Assembly (NCBI GenBank): GCA_028714735.1
Contig: JAQTLU010000010.1
Coordinates: 54,981-118,980 of the forward strand
DNA length: 64,000 nucleotides
Reading direction: 5' to 3'
Origin: Gallionellaceae bacterium
Lineage (GTDB): Bacteria > Pseudomonadota > Gammaproteobacteria > Burkholderiales > Thiobacillaceae
Shown: positions 41,961 to 49,621 of the stretch, piece by piece
Layout of the letters: each line of letters begins with the position of its first letter
Position numbering within the stretch: position 1 is the stretch's first letter
The notes under the pieces: model-generated
Database searches by the model: none
Told to the model about the DNA's origin: nothing
Seen by the model: the letters and a program-made list of their open reading frames with translations, nothing else
Program-made: the position numbers and the translations under genes

Positions 41961-42197
41961 ATGAGTGAATCGTCAAACATCGCCATCGGCGCCAAGGTCA
42001 TGGTCAAGCGCAAGCAAGACCGCCTCGGCGGGCCTCAATATCCCGGCCGTATCGGCATCGTCGTCCGTGAAAACATATTCGGCCGCGAATCGGGTTGGTA
42101 CTGGTATGTCCAGCTCGAAGCCACACGCCGCGCCAAGCGGCGTATCGCGCTGTTCTGCGCCAAAGAACTCGAACTGGCACAGGAGGGCACATCATGA
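41961..42197 (+). CDS. Small hypothetical ICE protein (KOW/SH3-like)
   Basis: 78 aa. The sequence around GAKVMVKRKQDRLGGPQYPGRIGIVVREN reads like a small beta-barrel (KOW/SH3-type) fold with a basic surface, so nucleic-acid binding is possible. No family assigned. Start overlaps nothing; the stop overlaps the next gene start by 4 nt (ATGA), so the pair is coupled. Confidence 0.6.
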   Translation: MSESSNIAIGAKVMVKRKQDRLGGPQYPGRIGIVVRENIFGRESGWYWYVQLEATRRAKRRIALFCAKELELAQEGTS

Positions 42198-42844
42198 GCC
42201 TGCGTATCGTCGAGTACACCATCGACTACGCCCACCGGGTACAGGTCGGCATCCTGTCTGACAGCGACGAAGAGGCCATCGATCAGGCGCAAGCCGCTTT
42301 CGATGCCGGCACGATCTGGGACGACACTGCGGCGATGCCCCTCCTCTTCGACGATTACGAGGAGCAGGAAGGCGAGACGTTGGACTTCCGGGTGGTGGCC
42401 ACGGTGGCTACCTGGCCGGTACCGGATGCCAGTGTTCTCCAACAACGCCGAGCGGCGAATGCCATGGAGGCCTGCCGTCTTCTGGTGGTGGCGGAGTCGA
42501 TGCGCGACCTGAATGGGCCAACGCCCAACGCCTACGAGCAATCGCTCGTCGAAACCGCGTATCGGCTGGCTCGAATGGCTGTGGACGGCCATCCGACCAG
42601 GATACCCGAGCCGCCTCGGCCCCGCGTCGTGGTCGGTGTCGAGGGCGGTCTGGTCCAGGGTGCGTCGTCCGACATGCCGGCGGAACTCGTCGTGCTCGAT
42701 TACGACATGAACGATGTGGCGGATGGCGCAGTCGAGGTGCCGCAGAGCGGTGGCTCGACCACCCTGGCCACGATCATCTCTCATGGCGTGGATCTCGATC
42801 CCGATTTCGTCGCCGGTGTCTGGCAAGCGGAATCGGAAGGCTGA
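42194..42844 (+). CDS. Hypothetical ICE protein
   Basis: 216 aa, translationally coupled to the previous gene. The N-terminus has alternating strands (RIVEYTIDYAHRVQVGILSDSDEEAIDQAQAAFDAGTIWDD). The middle is helical, and the end is an acidic beta-rich stretch (ELVVLDYDMNDVAD). Overall it is strongly acidic. I cannot assign a family or function. An intrinsic terminator follows. Confidence 0.55.
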   Translation: MSLRIVEYTIDYAHRVQVGILSDSDEEAIDQAQAAFDAGTIWDDTAAMPLLFDDYEEQEGETLDFRVVATVATWPVPDASVLQQRRAANAMEACRLLVVAESMRDLNGPTPNAYEQSLVETAYRLARMAVDGHPTRIPEPPRPRVVVGVEGGLVQGASSDMPAELVVLDYDMNDVADGAVEVPQSGGSTTLATIISHGVDLDPDFVAGVWQAESEG

Positions 42845-42858
42845 GCTTTCTTCAACTT

Positions 42859-42880
42859 GGCCCCTCATCGAGGGGCCTTT
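42859..42880 (+). terminator. Intrinsic terminator
   Basis: GGCCCCTC-ATC-GAGGGGCC followed by TTT, 15 bp after the stop. The same CCCCTC-ATC-GAGGGG core is used in the terminator at 45528. Confidence 0.75.
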
Positions 42881-42959
42881 CCAGGGCCTTTGACAAGACG
42901 GCCCCGGAAAGGCCAAGCGCCACCCGTGTTCCACCGCCGGCTGTCGGTTACAGCCCGCT

Positions 42960-43024
42960 CGATCCCCGTCAAGGATCGCCGCTCGTCAGTCCCTGAAACG
43001 AGCACGGCCGCAAAGTCCGGGACT
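42960..43024 (+). ncRNA. Pseudoknotted RNA element B, copy 2
   Basis: CGATCC/GGATCG (42960-42978), GCTCGT/ACGAGC (42981-43003), and loop AGTCCC (42988-42993) complementary to GGGACT (43019-43024). It is nearly identical to copy 1 apart from hairpin 3, where pairing is weaker. Confidence 0.6.
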
Positions 43025-43059
43025 TCATCAAATCCGCCCCGTAAGGGGTTTTATCTCAA

Positions 43060-43126
43060 CCCGCCGGGGTGCTTCGCCGCCCTGGAGGGGCAGCGTTTCC
43101 TTCGGCTCAGCATGGAGGAAATCATC
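43060..43126 (+). promoter_or_regulatory. Structured leader A, copy 6
   Basis: CCGCCGGGGTGCTTCGCCG..., CAGCGTTTCC and ATGGAGG before the ATG at 43127. The stem is partly degenerate. Confidence 0.45.
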
Positions 43127-43646
43127 ATGGGATGGACGTTTACTTTCTTCAGTAGCCGCTCGGATCTGATCCATGAGCGCAGTCTATCGGTCACTCAGGG
43201 AATGCCTGCGTCACACGGCGGTGGGCAATGTGCTCTGGACGGTATGGGAGGTCACTCCCGCCGCTCCGGTACCGCCCATGGCTTATCGGGCGCCCTATCG
43301 CTATATCGGCTGCGATTTGCTGGCGCCGGGCAGGAAAGGCGAAGGCTGGGGCTACAAGGACCTGTGCGAAAGCATGGGGCCCTTCTACTACACCTGCCCT
43401 CTGTCCTACCTGGACATGGTGCCGGTTGCCAATGCAGCTTGGCGCGACCAAGTCCGTGCTTGGCATGCCTCGCGCAAACGCAAGGTCGATATCGGCGATG
43501 TGTTGATCTTCGAGGGGCTTGCCATCCCCGAGGTCAAGATCGTTTCGAAGCAAGGTCGGCGCCTCGTGGGCGAATATGGTGGCTGTTTGTACCGCATTCC
43601 TCCCCGAATCCTGGCCAAGGTAGTCGATCAGCGCCTGGCGGCCTGA
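43127..43646 (+). pseudogene. DUF6927-like ICE protein, probably frameshifted near its start
   Basis: The ATG at 43127, with leader A and GGAGG in front, begins MGWTFTFFSSRSDLIHER, the start expected for this family, but runs into a different frame. The remaining family-like sequence (SAVYRSLRECLRHTAVGNVLWTVWEVTP, YIGCDLL, GEGWGYKDLCESMGPFYYTCPLSYLDM) is in the frame of ATG 43173. One extra base (or two missing) between ~43160 and 43190 explains this. A 157-aa product from ATG 43173 is possible and would lack only the first ~16 residues. The alternative is a sequencing error. Function unknown. Confidence 0.55.
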
Positions 43647-43662
43647 GTTTCAGCAACCCAAC

Positions 43663-43698
43663 CGGCGGCGTCATCCTGACACTGGATCGACGCCGCCG
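43663..43698. repeat. GC-rich hairpin between genes
   Basis: GGCGGCGTC (43664-43672) and GACGCCGCC (43689-43697) are complementary with a 16-nt loop. There is no T-run; it is perhaps a weak terminator. Confidence 0.4.
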
Positions 43699-43704
43699 CC
43701 GTAA

Positions 43705-43722
43705 TTGACCCTGAAAATCAGG
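43705..43722 (+). promoter_or_regulatory. Promoter with operator-like palindrome of the DUF4258/DUF2283 pair
   Basis: TTGACC (43705-43710) is a good -35 hexamer and overlaps the palindrome CCTGA-AAA-TCAGG (43710-43722). This layout suits repression by a DNA-binding partner of the operon. AAGGAG follows at about 43741. Confidence 0.45.
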
Positions 43723-43752
43723 CCTGATAGGCTCAAATGAAAGGAGATAACC

Positions 43753-44022
43753 GTGGCCGACTTTTTCAGCCGACGTTTTGGCAAAAATGTATGGATCACA
43801 CGCCATGCCCGCAACAGCATGCTGAAGCGAGAAATCGACGACGCGACGCTGGAACGGGTCATCGAAGAAGGCGAGATCAAGCGCAAGAACGACGTCGACA
43901 TGTGGGTTTATTTGCATATCGATGGACGACAGGACAACTTGATATGCGCGGCGGCGGTCGAATCGAGTGCCGTGGTCATCAAGACGGTCATGATCAACTG
44001 GGAACTGGAGGACGAAATATGA
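43753..44022 (+). CDS. DUF4258-family protein, possible toxin of a TA pair
   Basis: 89 aa from a GTG start with AAGGAG. The RHARNSMLKREIDDATLERVIEEGEI start followed by NLICAAAVESSAVVIKTVMIN is the DUF4258 pattern (BECR/RelE-like fold: helix, helix, then beta-strands). It overlaps the next gene by 4 nt (ATGA). DUF4258 and DUF2283 genes are often paired, and such pairs have been proposed as toxin-antitoxin modules. The toxic activity here is inferred. Confidence 0.7.
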   Translation: MADFFSRRFGKNVWITRHARNSMLKREIDDATLERVIEEGEIKRKNDVDMWVYLHIDGRQDNLICAAAVESSAVVIKTVMINWELEDEI

Positions 44023-44222
44023 GAATCCAATACGACGATCAAGACGACATCCTTCATATCGAATTCACCAAGGAACCGATAGTCAAGGATGTTTCGCACG
44101 GCTGGAACGTCAATGTCGGCTATGGCGCGAAGGGTATCGCCGAAATCACCATACTCGATGCCAAGGCCAAGGGTTACTGGCCCCTGGAAAACGTCGCCGA
44201 TCTGCTACGCGCAGCGGCATAA
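44019..44222 (+). CDS. DUF2283-family protein, possible antitoxin partner
   Basis: 67 aa, coupled to the DUF4258 gene. It starts MRIQYDDQDDILHIEFTK and has GIAEITILDAKAKGY, the small beta-rich DUF2283 fold. It is typically encoded just after a DUF4258 protein. No separate DNA-binding domain is seen, so autorepression, if any, would need the pair. Confidence 0.7.
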   Translation: MRIQYDDQDDILHIEFTKEPIVKDVSHGWNVNVGYGAKGIAEITILDAKAKGYWPLENVADLLRAAA

Positions 44223-44257
44223 CGGGTAACACCACCGGCAGTCGGTCTCTGCCCGCC

Positions 44258-44321
44258 CGATCCCCGTCAAGGATCGACGCTCGTCAGTCCCTGAAACGAG
44301 TGGACCAGCAGGTCCGGGACT
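44258..44321 (+). ncRNA. Pseudoknotted RNA element B, copy 3
   Basis: CGATCC/GGATCG (44258-44276), GCTCGT/ACGAGT (44279-44301, one G-T), GGACC-AGCA-GGTCC (44302-44315) and loop AGTCCC pairing GGGACT (44316-44321). Hairpin 3 is longer than in copy 1 and its sequence differs, with pairing kept. Confidence 0.6.
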
Positions 44322-44340
44322 CAATCTTTCTAGCCTTTCT

Positions 44341-44404
44341 CAACCCTCGCGGGGATACCCTCCCCGCCTGGGGCAGGTCGTCTCCGCATTTTCTGGAGAC
44401 CACC
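44341..44404 (+). promoter_or_regulatory. Structured leader A, copy 7
   Basis: GCGGGGA (44349-44355) pairs with TCCCCGC (44361-44367); then GTCGTCTCCGC and CTGGAGA before the ATG. Confidence 0.6.
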
Positions 44405-45505
44405 ATGGGACTCATGTTCTCGCGGCTCGCCCGTAACTTTATCAAGAATGGCTACTTCCCAACCGACGAGGTCACCCTCGCCCGCATCCTCAACGCGCTC
44501 GACATCGCCGGCTCTCGGGTACGCATCGCGGATCCGTGCTGCGGCGAGGGCGTCGCCCTGGCCGAGGTCAAGAACACCCTGACCGAAGCCGGCGCCGCCG
44601 TCGAAGCCCTGGCCATCGAGTTCGATGCCGAACGTGCCTGGCACGCCAAGCAACTGCTCGACACCGTGCTCCATGCCGACATGAACGACGCTTGGGTATC
44701 GGCCAGATCGACTGGGTTGCTGTTCTTGAACCCGCCCTATGGCCATACCGTGGCCGACACCGGGCAGACCGGCGACGGCAAGCATAGCGAACGTCTGGAG
44801 TTGCTCTTCCTGCGCAAGACGGCGGGATGGCTCCAGGCGGGCGGCGTGCTGGTCTTCATCGTGCCGCACACGGTCATGAGCGAGGAGATGGCCAACTATC
44901 TGTGCCGCCACTTCACCCACCTCACGGCCTGGTCGGCGCCGGAACGGCAGTTCAAGCAGATGGTCGTCTTCGGCATCAAGCGCCGCGCCGCCGCCCCTTC
45001 CAAGGGGCAGGTCGAGGCCTTGATGGCGGCAAGAGACACGCCACCGCCCGAACTGCCCGAGGCCTGGCCGCATGCGCCGCTGCTGGTGCCTGAGATGCCC
45101 GCCGGCGAGGACCTGGTATTCCAGGCGATCCGCCTGAATGGCCCGGAACTCGCGGCTGAGATAGCCAAGTATCACACCAGCACCTTGTGGCCGAGTTTTC
45201 CGCGCACCTTCAGCGCTCAGGCTCAGGCCCATCGGCGCCCATTGCGGATGCTGTCGGACTGGCACCTGGCGCTCGGGTTGGCGGCCGGCCAGATCGGCGG
45301 TTTCGTGGACGCCGAGGATGGCCGCACCTATCTCATCAAGGGCGCGACCTACAAGGAAAAAGAGGTTTCGGTGCAGCACGAGACCGACGCGAAGGGCAAC
45401 GTCTCCGAGACGCGCATCCTGACCGATCGATTCGTACCGGTGATCCGGGCCATCGATTTCACAGCCGGGAGCATGACCTTCGGGGACGTGCTCACCATAC
45501 GCTGA
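44405..45505 (+). CDS. DUF6094-like SAM-dependent methyltransferase of the ICE
   Basis: 366 aa. Motif I ADPCCGEG (D43) and motif IV LNPPYG (N109-P-P-Y) define an N6-adenine-type methylase. VLVFIVPHTVMSEEMANYL and HLTAWSAPERQFKQMVVFGIKR continue the fold. The C-terminal ~150 residues are specific to ICE/plasmid proteins of this kind. These lie near the helicase gene in PFGI-1-type elements and may protect the element from host restriction; this is inferred. No nuclease partner is adjacent. Confidence 0.8.
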   Translation: MGLMFSRLARNFIKNGYFPTDEVTLARILNALDIAGSRVRIADPCCGEGVALAEVKNTLTEAGAAVEALAIEFDAERAWHAKQLLDTVLHADMNDAWVSARSTGLLFLNPPYGHTVADTGQTGDGKHSERLELLFLRKTAGWLQAGGVLVFIVPHTVMSEEMANYLCRHFTHLTAWSAPERQFKQMVVFGIKRRAAAPSKGQVEALMAARDTPPPELPEAWPHAPLLVPEMPAGEDLVFQAIRLNGPELAAEIAKYHTSTLWPSFPRTFSAQAQAHRRPLRMLSDWHLALGLAAGQIGGFVDAEDGRTYLIKGATYKEKEVSVQHETDAKGNVSETRILTDRFVPVIRAIDFTAGSMTFGDVLTIR

Positions 45506-45527
45506 GCTTCATGTGGCTCCTACCTTT

Positions 45528-45550
45528 ACCCCTCATCGAGGGGTCTTTTT
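45528..45550 (+). terminator. Intrinsic terminator
   Basis: ACCCCTC-ATC-GAGGGGT followed by CTTTTT, 22 bp after the methyltransferase stop. Confidence 0.85.
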
Positions 45551-45635
45551 GACGCACCTGCCAACGCGGCGGATGCAGCAGAAAGGCCCTTGGCCATATC
45601 GGGCAATACCGCTGGTCGAACGGCTTTCGACTCGC

Positions 45636-45697
45636 CGATGCCGTAAGCATCGAGGTCCGGTCATTCCTGAAACCGGATCGGCGCCTGGCGCCGGGAA
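45636..45697 (+). ncRNA. Pseudoknotted RNA element B, copy 4 (diverged, covarying)
   Basis: CGATGC/GCATCG (45636-45652), TCCGGT/ACCGGA (45656-45677), GGCGC/GCGCC (45680-45692), and loop TTCCT (45664-45668) pairing GGGAA (45693-45697). Every stem differs in sequence from copies 1-3 but pairs equally well. Confidence 0.55.
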
Positions 45698-45727
45698 CAA
45701 AGCCGATCATCCGATCGGTGATTCATC

Positions 45728-45785
45728 ACCCCCGTGGGGCTCGCCCCCACCGGGAAGAGTCTCACTACCTTGGAGGCTCATCATC
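45728..45785 (+). promoter_or_regulatory. Structured leader A, copy 8
   Basis: GTGGGG (45734-45739) pairs with CCCCAC (45745-45750), a compensatory variant of the GCGGGG/CCCCGC stem. AGTCTCACTACC and TTGGAGG lead to the ATG. Confidence 0.55.
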
Positions 45786-46517
45786 ATGTCCGCATCTGTA
45801 CCTTTGTGGGGAATCCGGGAGTTTTCGGATGTCTTCCTCGACGCGCTGGTCCGCAACGAAGCGGGCCATCTCATGTTCGCATCGCTCTACGGCCGGGACA
45901 CCGCCATCCAGCAATTGCTGGCGGCGTTCTCGCTGCCAGTGACGTCCGGTGGTGTCGACCGCATCACGTTGAAACCGGTCGAGGCCCCGCCTCGGCCTGG
46001 CGACGGCGTGGCGGGCGTGGTTCCGCTTCATCCCGAAACGCCGGCAGGGGAAGACCACCGGGGTATCGCCTTCATCGGCGATGCCTCGCGGCTGGCCAAG
46101 CTGGCGGGCAAACTGCCTCGACGGTCCTTGTTCGGGCCGGTGTCGCACGTCTTCATCTACGACCCACTGATCATCGATCCGGACACGGCCAATGGCCGGG
46201 CCTGGGTGCTGACCTTCGGCAACGATGGTCAGGACCACCGGCAATCGGTCTGGGCAATGATCCAGCGCATCTCTCCGGTGCCGCTGATCGATGCCTGGCT
46301 GGAGCCGGTGCTGGCCGCCCTGGGCGAAAAGATCGTCACCGATCTCAACGCTCACGCCAAGATCACCTGGCCAACCTTGGGGCCTATTCAGGCCTCGCTG
46401 ATCGACTTGGGGGATGGATTCACCCAAGCCATTTCCGTTCTGGTGAAAAACCGGGTGCTCACGCGCCAGGCCGAAGCCAGTGAAACCACCCCACAGGAAT
46501 TGTCGCTCGCGGCCTGA
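45786..46517 (+). CDS. Hypothetical ICE protein
   Basis: 243 aa with leader A copy 8 and TTGGAGG. A central GIAFIGDASRLAKLAGKLPRRSLFGPVSHVFIYDPLIIDPDTANGRAWVLTFGND stretch alternates strands and helices. The C-terminal third is helical (LIDAWLEPVLAALGEKIVTDLNAHAKITW). No catalytic motif or known family recognised. It lies between the DUF6094-like and helicase genes, a place often taken by an uncharacterised ICE gene. Confidence 0.6.
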   Translation: MSASVPLWGIREFSDVFLDALVRNEAGHLMFASLYGRDTAIQQLLAAFSLPVTSGGVDRITLKPVEAPPRPGDGVAGVVPLHPETPAGEDHRGIAFIGDASRLAKLAGKLPRRSLFGPVSHVFIYDPLIIDPDTANGRAWVLTFGNDGQDHRQSVWAMIQRISPVPLIDAWLEPVLAALGEKIVTDLNAHAKITWPTLGPIQASLIDLGDGFTQAISVLVKNRVLTRQAEASETTPQELSLAA

Positions 46518-46530
46518 CCTGTTCATTTCA

Positions 46531-46594
46531 CCACCCTCGCGGGGATGCCATCCCCGTCAGGGGTAGGGTGTTTCCGCACTTATTGGAGAACACC
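46531..46594 (+). promoter_or_regulatory. Structured leader A, copy 9 (before the helicase gene)
   Basis: CGGGGA (46540-46545) pairs with TCCCCG (46551-46556); GTGTTTCCGC and TTGGAGA follow. Confidence 0.6.
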
Positions 46595-49291
46595 ATGCAA
46601 GTCACACATCATCAGTTGCACGTCACCACGTCCACCCAACCGGTGGGTGAAGAAAACCCGCTGCATTCGGACATCCTGGCGTTCATCGCCACGCATCCAA
46701 AGCCCGAGGATGCCCCGGAACAATGGGTCATCTGCAAGCTCTTCGACGCCTTCGGTTCGGCCGCCTGGTGGCTGATCGAATACGACGCCGAGGAACGGAT
46801 CGGCTTCGGCTTCGTGACCGGCCTGCACTACGACGAATGGGGCACCGTCTCCATCGATGAGCTGGCCGAGCTGCATGCCGGCTTATCGGGACTGTCGGGA
46901 TCGGCGCCGCGCATCGAAGTGGATCGATACTTTCTTCCACGCACCAAGGAAGAAGCGGTATCCGCCTACTATCAGCGGACCAACGAGGGCGTCCAGGCGC
47001 CAGAAGAACGGTTCGATGGCGACATCGCGCCGATCGCCGAGCCTGGAGTGTTGTCGTTATCGGAGTTCGTTTCATCGTTCGGCGCGGGCCTGCTCGAAGC
47101 CGTTCGCAGGCAGAACCCGCCCGTCTATTCCGGTGCACCGAATGGGCGGCGGGAGGCGGTGATGGATGCCCTCACCCGGGCGCCCTTCCCTGCCCAGCGC
47201 GAGGTGGTGCAAGCCATGGCCGCGCTGCTCTTCGATGAAAACGATCCGGCCGGCATCATCAACGCGGAGATGGGCACGGGCAAGACCATGATGGCCATCG
47301 CAGCCGCCGCGGTCGCCCATGCCGAAGGCTATCCACGCAGCCTGGTGATCTGCCCTCCCCACCTGGTCTACAAGTGGCGGCGGGAGATCAAGCAGACGGT
47401 GCCGAATGCGCGGGTCTGGGTGCTGAACGGCCCCGACACGCTCAAGAAGCTCCTGACGCTACGCCAGATGCGCGCAGCGCCCATCCATCCCGAGTTCTTC
47501 GTGATGGGCCGGGTGCGGATGCGCATGGGCTACCACTGGAAGCCGTCATTCATCATCAAGCGCAACGTGGCCACGGTCGAGGCCGGCGAGACGACGATCC
47601 CCGGCGGGGCTCGGATCGCCTGCTGTCCAAACTGTTTCAGCTGGATCACAGATGGGGACGATGCGCCCCTCAACCCCAGCCTGGCGGAGATGCACCTGGC
47701 CAAGGAACGCCGTTTCTGCCCGCAGTGCCAGGGTGCCTTGTGGACGTTGACCCGTCCACAGACCTCGGCGAAGTCGCGGGAGGAGATGGTGCTCGCGGCC
47801 ATGCAGCAGCTGCCGACGATCGGCGCGAAAACCGCGCGCCGGCTGTTGGACAAGTTCGGTGCCACGATGTTGGGCGACATGCTGGAGGACAACGTCTTCG
47901 AGTTCATCAACCTGATGGACGAGGATGGCGATCTGTTCTTCTCCGATCGCCAGGCGACACGGATGGAGCGGGCCATGGCCAACTCCGAATTCAGCTTTGG
48001 GCAAGGCGGCTACCAGCCGACCGAGTTCATCAAGCGCTATCTGCCCCAGGGCTACTTCGGCTTGCTCATCGTCGACGAAGGTCATGAGTTCAAGAACGAG
48101 GGCAGCGCCCAGGGCCAAGCCTTTGGCGTCCTGGCCAGGAAATGCAGCAAGACGCTACTCCTGACCGGGACGCTGATGGGCGGTTATGCCGACGATCTCT
48201 TCTACCTGCTCTGGCGGCTCAACCCCAAAGCGATGATGGAGGATGGTTTCGGCTATTCGCGGCGCGGTTCGCTCGGGCCGGCTTCCATGGGCTTCTTGCG
48301 GGCTCACGGTGTCATCAAGGACATCTACAAGTCCAAAAGTGACGACGAAACCCGGTCCCATCGCACGGCGCGCGGTCGACAGACCGTGCATCGCGCGGCC
48401 AAGGGACCGGGGTTCGGCCCGAACGGCATCATGCGGTATGTGGTGCCGACCGCCGCGTTCCTGAAGCTGAAGCAGATCGGCGGCAATGTCCTGCCCCCCT
48501 ACGAGGAACATTTCGACGGGGTGGTCATGACGCCGGATCAGCTGGAGTGGTATCGAAGGCTGGAAGGCGCTTTGAAACAGGCGTTGAAGGACGCCCTGCG
48601 CGCTGGGGACCATAGCCTGTTGGGTGTGGTGCTTAATGCCCTGTTGGCGTGGCCGGACTGCGCGTTCCGAGCGGAGCACGTGGTCCACCCGCACCATCGT
48701 GATCGCGTGCTGGCTCATGTGCCGGCGCTGTTCGATGGCGCGGAGCCGATGCCGAAGGAGCGCATGCTCATCGAGCGCGTGAAGGCCGAGAAAGCCAGGG
48801 GGCGTCGTGTCCTGGTCTACACGGTCTATACGGGCACCCGTGACACCACGGCGAGGCTGAAGATGCTGCTGGCATCGGAAGGCCTCAAGGTGGCGACATT
48901 GAGCGCCAGCGTGGCCGCCGAGAAGCGGGAGGACTGGGTCGCCGACCAGGTCGACCGCGGCATCGACGTGCTGGTAACCAACCCCGAGCTGGTGAAAACC
49001 GGTCTCGATTTGCTGGAGTTTCCGACCATCGTGTTCCTGCAGTCCGGGTACAACGTCTACACCCTGCAGCAAGCCGCCCGCCGTTCCTGGCGGATCGGTC
49101 AGAAGCAGCCGGTGGACGTGGTTTTCCTGGGCTATCAGGGCACGGCACAGATGACCTGCCTTGAGTTGATGGCGAAGAAGATCGCCGTGGCTCAATCGAC
49201 CTCGGGCGACATGCCTGAGTCCGGGTTGGATGTGCTGAACCAGTCAGGCGACTCGATCGAAGTCGCCTTGGCCAGACAGTTGGTCGGCTGA
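46595..49291 (+). CDS. SNF2-like DEAD/DEAH helicase of the ICE
   Basis: 898 aa from ATG 46595. After a ~210-residue N-terminal domain come Walker A AEMGTGKT (K230), LVICPPHLVYKWRREI, a zinc cluster (CCPNCFSW ... RRFCPQCQG, ~345-395) inserted in the first lobe, a HhH-like AKTARRLLDKFGATM, DEGH box at D494, LLTGTLMGG, then the second lobe with VLVYTVYTGTRDT and QQAARRSWRIGQKQPVDVVF (motif VI). This architecture recurs in SPI-7/ICEclc-type elements as a conserved ICE helicase. It probably takes part in ICE DNA processing and is distinct from the cargo SNF2 gene at 24 kb. Confidence 0.8.
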   Translation: MQVTHHQLHVTTSTQPVGEENPLHSDILAFIATHPKPEDAPEQWVICKLFDAFGSAAWWLIEYDAEERIGFGFVTGLHYDEWGTVSIDELAELHAGLSGLSGSAPRIEVDRYFLPRTKEEAVSAYYQRTNEGVQAPEERFDGDIAPIAEPGVLSLSEFVSSFGAGLLEAVRRQNPPVYSGAPNGRREAVMDALTRAPFPAQREVVQAMAALLFDENDPAGIINAEMGTGKTMMAIAAAAVAHAEGYPRSLVICPPHLVYKWRREIKQTVPNARVWVLNGPDTLKKLLTLRQMRAAPIHPEFFVMGRVRMRMGYHWKPSFIIKRNVATVEAGETTIPGGARIACCPNCFSWITDGDDAPLNPSLAEMHLAKERRFCPQCQGALWTLTRPQTSAKSREEMVLAAMQQLPTIGAKTARRLLDKFGATMLGDMLEDNVFEFINLMDEDGDLFFSDRQATRMERAMANSEFSFGQGGYQPTEFIKRYLPQGYFGLLIVDEGHEFKNEGSAQGQAFGVLARKCSKTLLLTGTLMGGYADDLFYLLWRLNPKAMMEDGFGYSRRGSLGPASMGFLRAHGVIKDIYKSKSDDETRSHRTARGRQTVHRAAKGPGFGPNGIMRYVVPTAAFLKLKQIGGNVLPPYEEHFDGVVMTPDQLEWYRRLEGALKQALKDALRAGDHSLLGVVLNALLAWPDCAFRAEHVVHPHHRDRVLAHVPALFDGAEPMPKERMLIERVKAEKARGRRVLVYTVYTGTRDTTARLKMLLASEGLKVATLSASVAAEKREDWVADQVDRGIDVLVTNPELVKTGLDLLEFPTIVFLQSGYNVYTLQQAARRSWRIGQKQPVDVVFLGYQGTAQMTCLELMAKKIAVAQSTSGDMPESGLDVLNQSGDSIEVALARQLVG

Positions 49292-49300
49292 CGCAAGCCC

Positions 49301-49330
49301 TCGGCCGCACCCTTCACCGGGTGCGGCCGA
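49301..49330 (+). terminator. Terminator hairpin after the ICE helicase
   Basis: TCGGCCGCACCC-TTCACC-GGGTGCGGCCGA, a perfect 12-bp stem, followed by GCTTCTTCTCT. The T content is modest but the stem is strong. Confidence 0.7.
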
Positions 49331-49364
49331 GCTTCTTCTCTCGTGATTTCCCTGGGAGTAAACT

Positions 49365-49421
49365 GGTGCCGCACCTCAACACTCGTCAGTCCTGTAACGA
49401 GCGCAGTCGCCAGGTCGGGAC
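49365..49421 (+). ncRNA. Pseudoknotted RNA element B, copy 5 (most diverged)
   Basis: GGTG-CCG-CACC, CTCGT/ACGAG (49382-49401), and loop GTCC complementary to GGAC (49418-49421). It lacks a following leader A, and the next start codon (49622) is 200 bp away. Confidence 0.45.
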
Positions 49422-49621
49422 ATACCGGAGGATGCCGGTGGATAACGGACTCACGTCACAGGACTACGGCTGACCCGGAACGAATGCGCCGTCTCATGTC
49501 AGGAACGCCGGCTTGGCCGCCGGATCTGCAAGCGACGAGGGGAATAAGAATTGTGGGCGGTGGCCTTGAAGCCGAACAATATAGTCTGGTCCAGCGTGTT
49601 GATGGCACAGGAAAGGTTGGT
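49422..49621. other. Upstream region of the hybrid kinase gene
   Basis: No separate gene. The coding frame of the kinase stays open back to 49343, but the domain start and AGGAAAGG before ATG 49622 favour that start. The promoter is not obvious. Confidence 0.4.

Noticed and set aside
40861..49421. CRISPR array
   Set aside because: The repeated segments are spaced by whole genes, differ in sequence, and conserve base pairing instead of identity; no cas gene is present.
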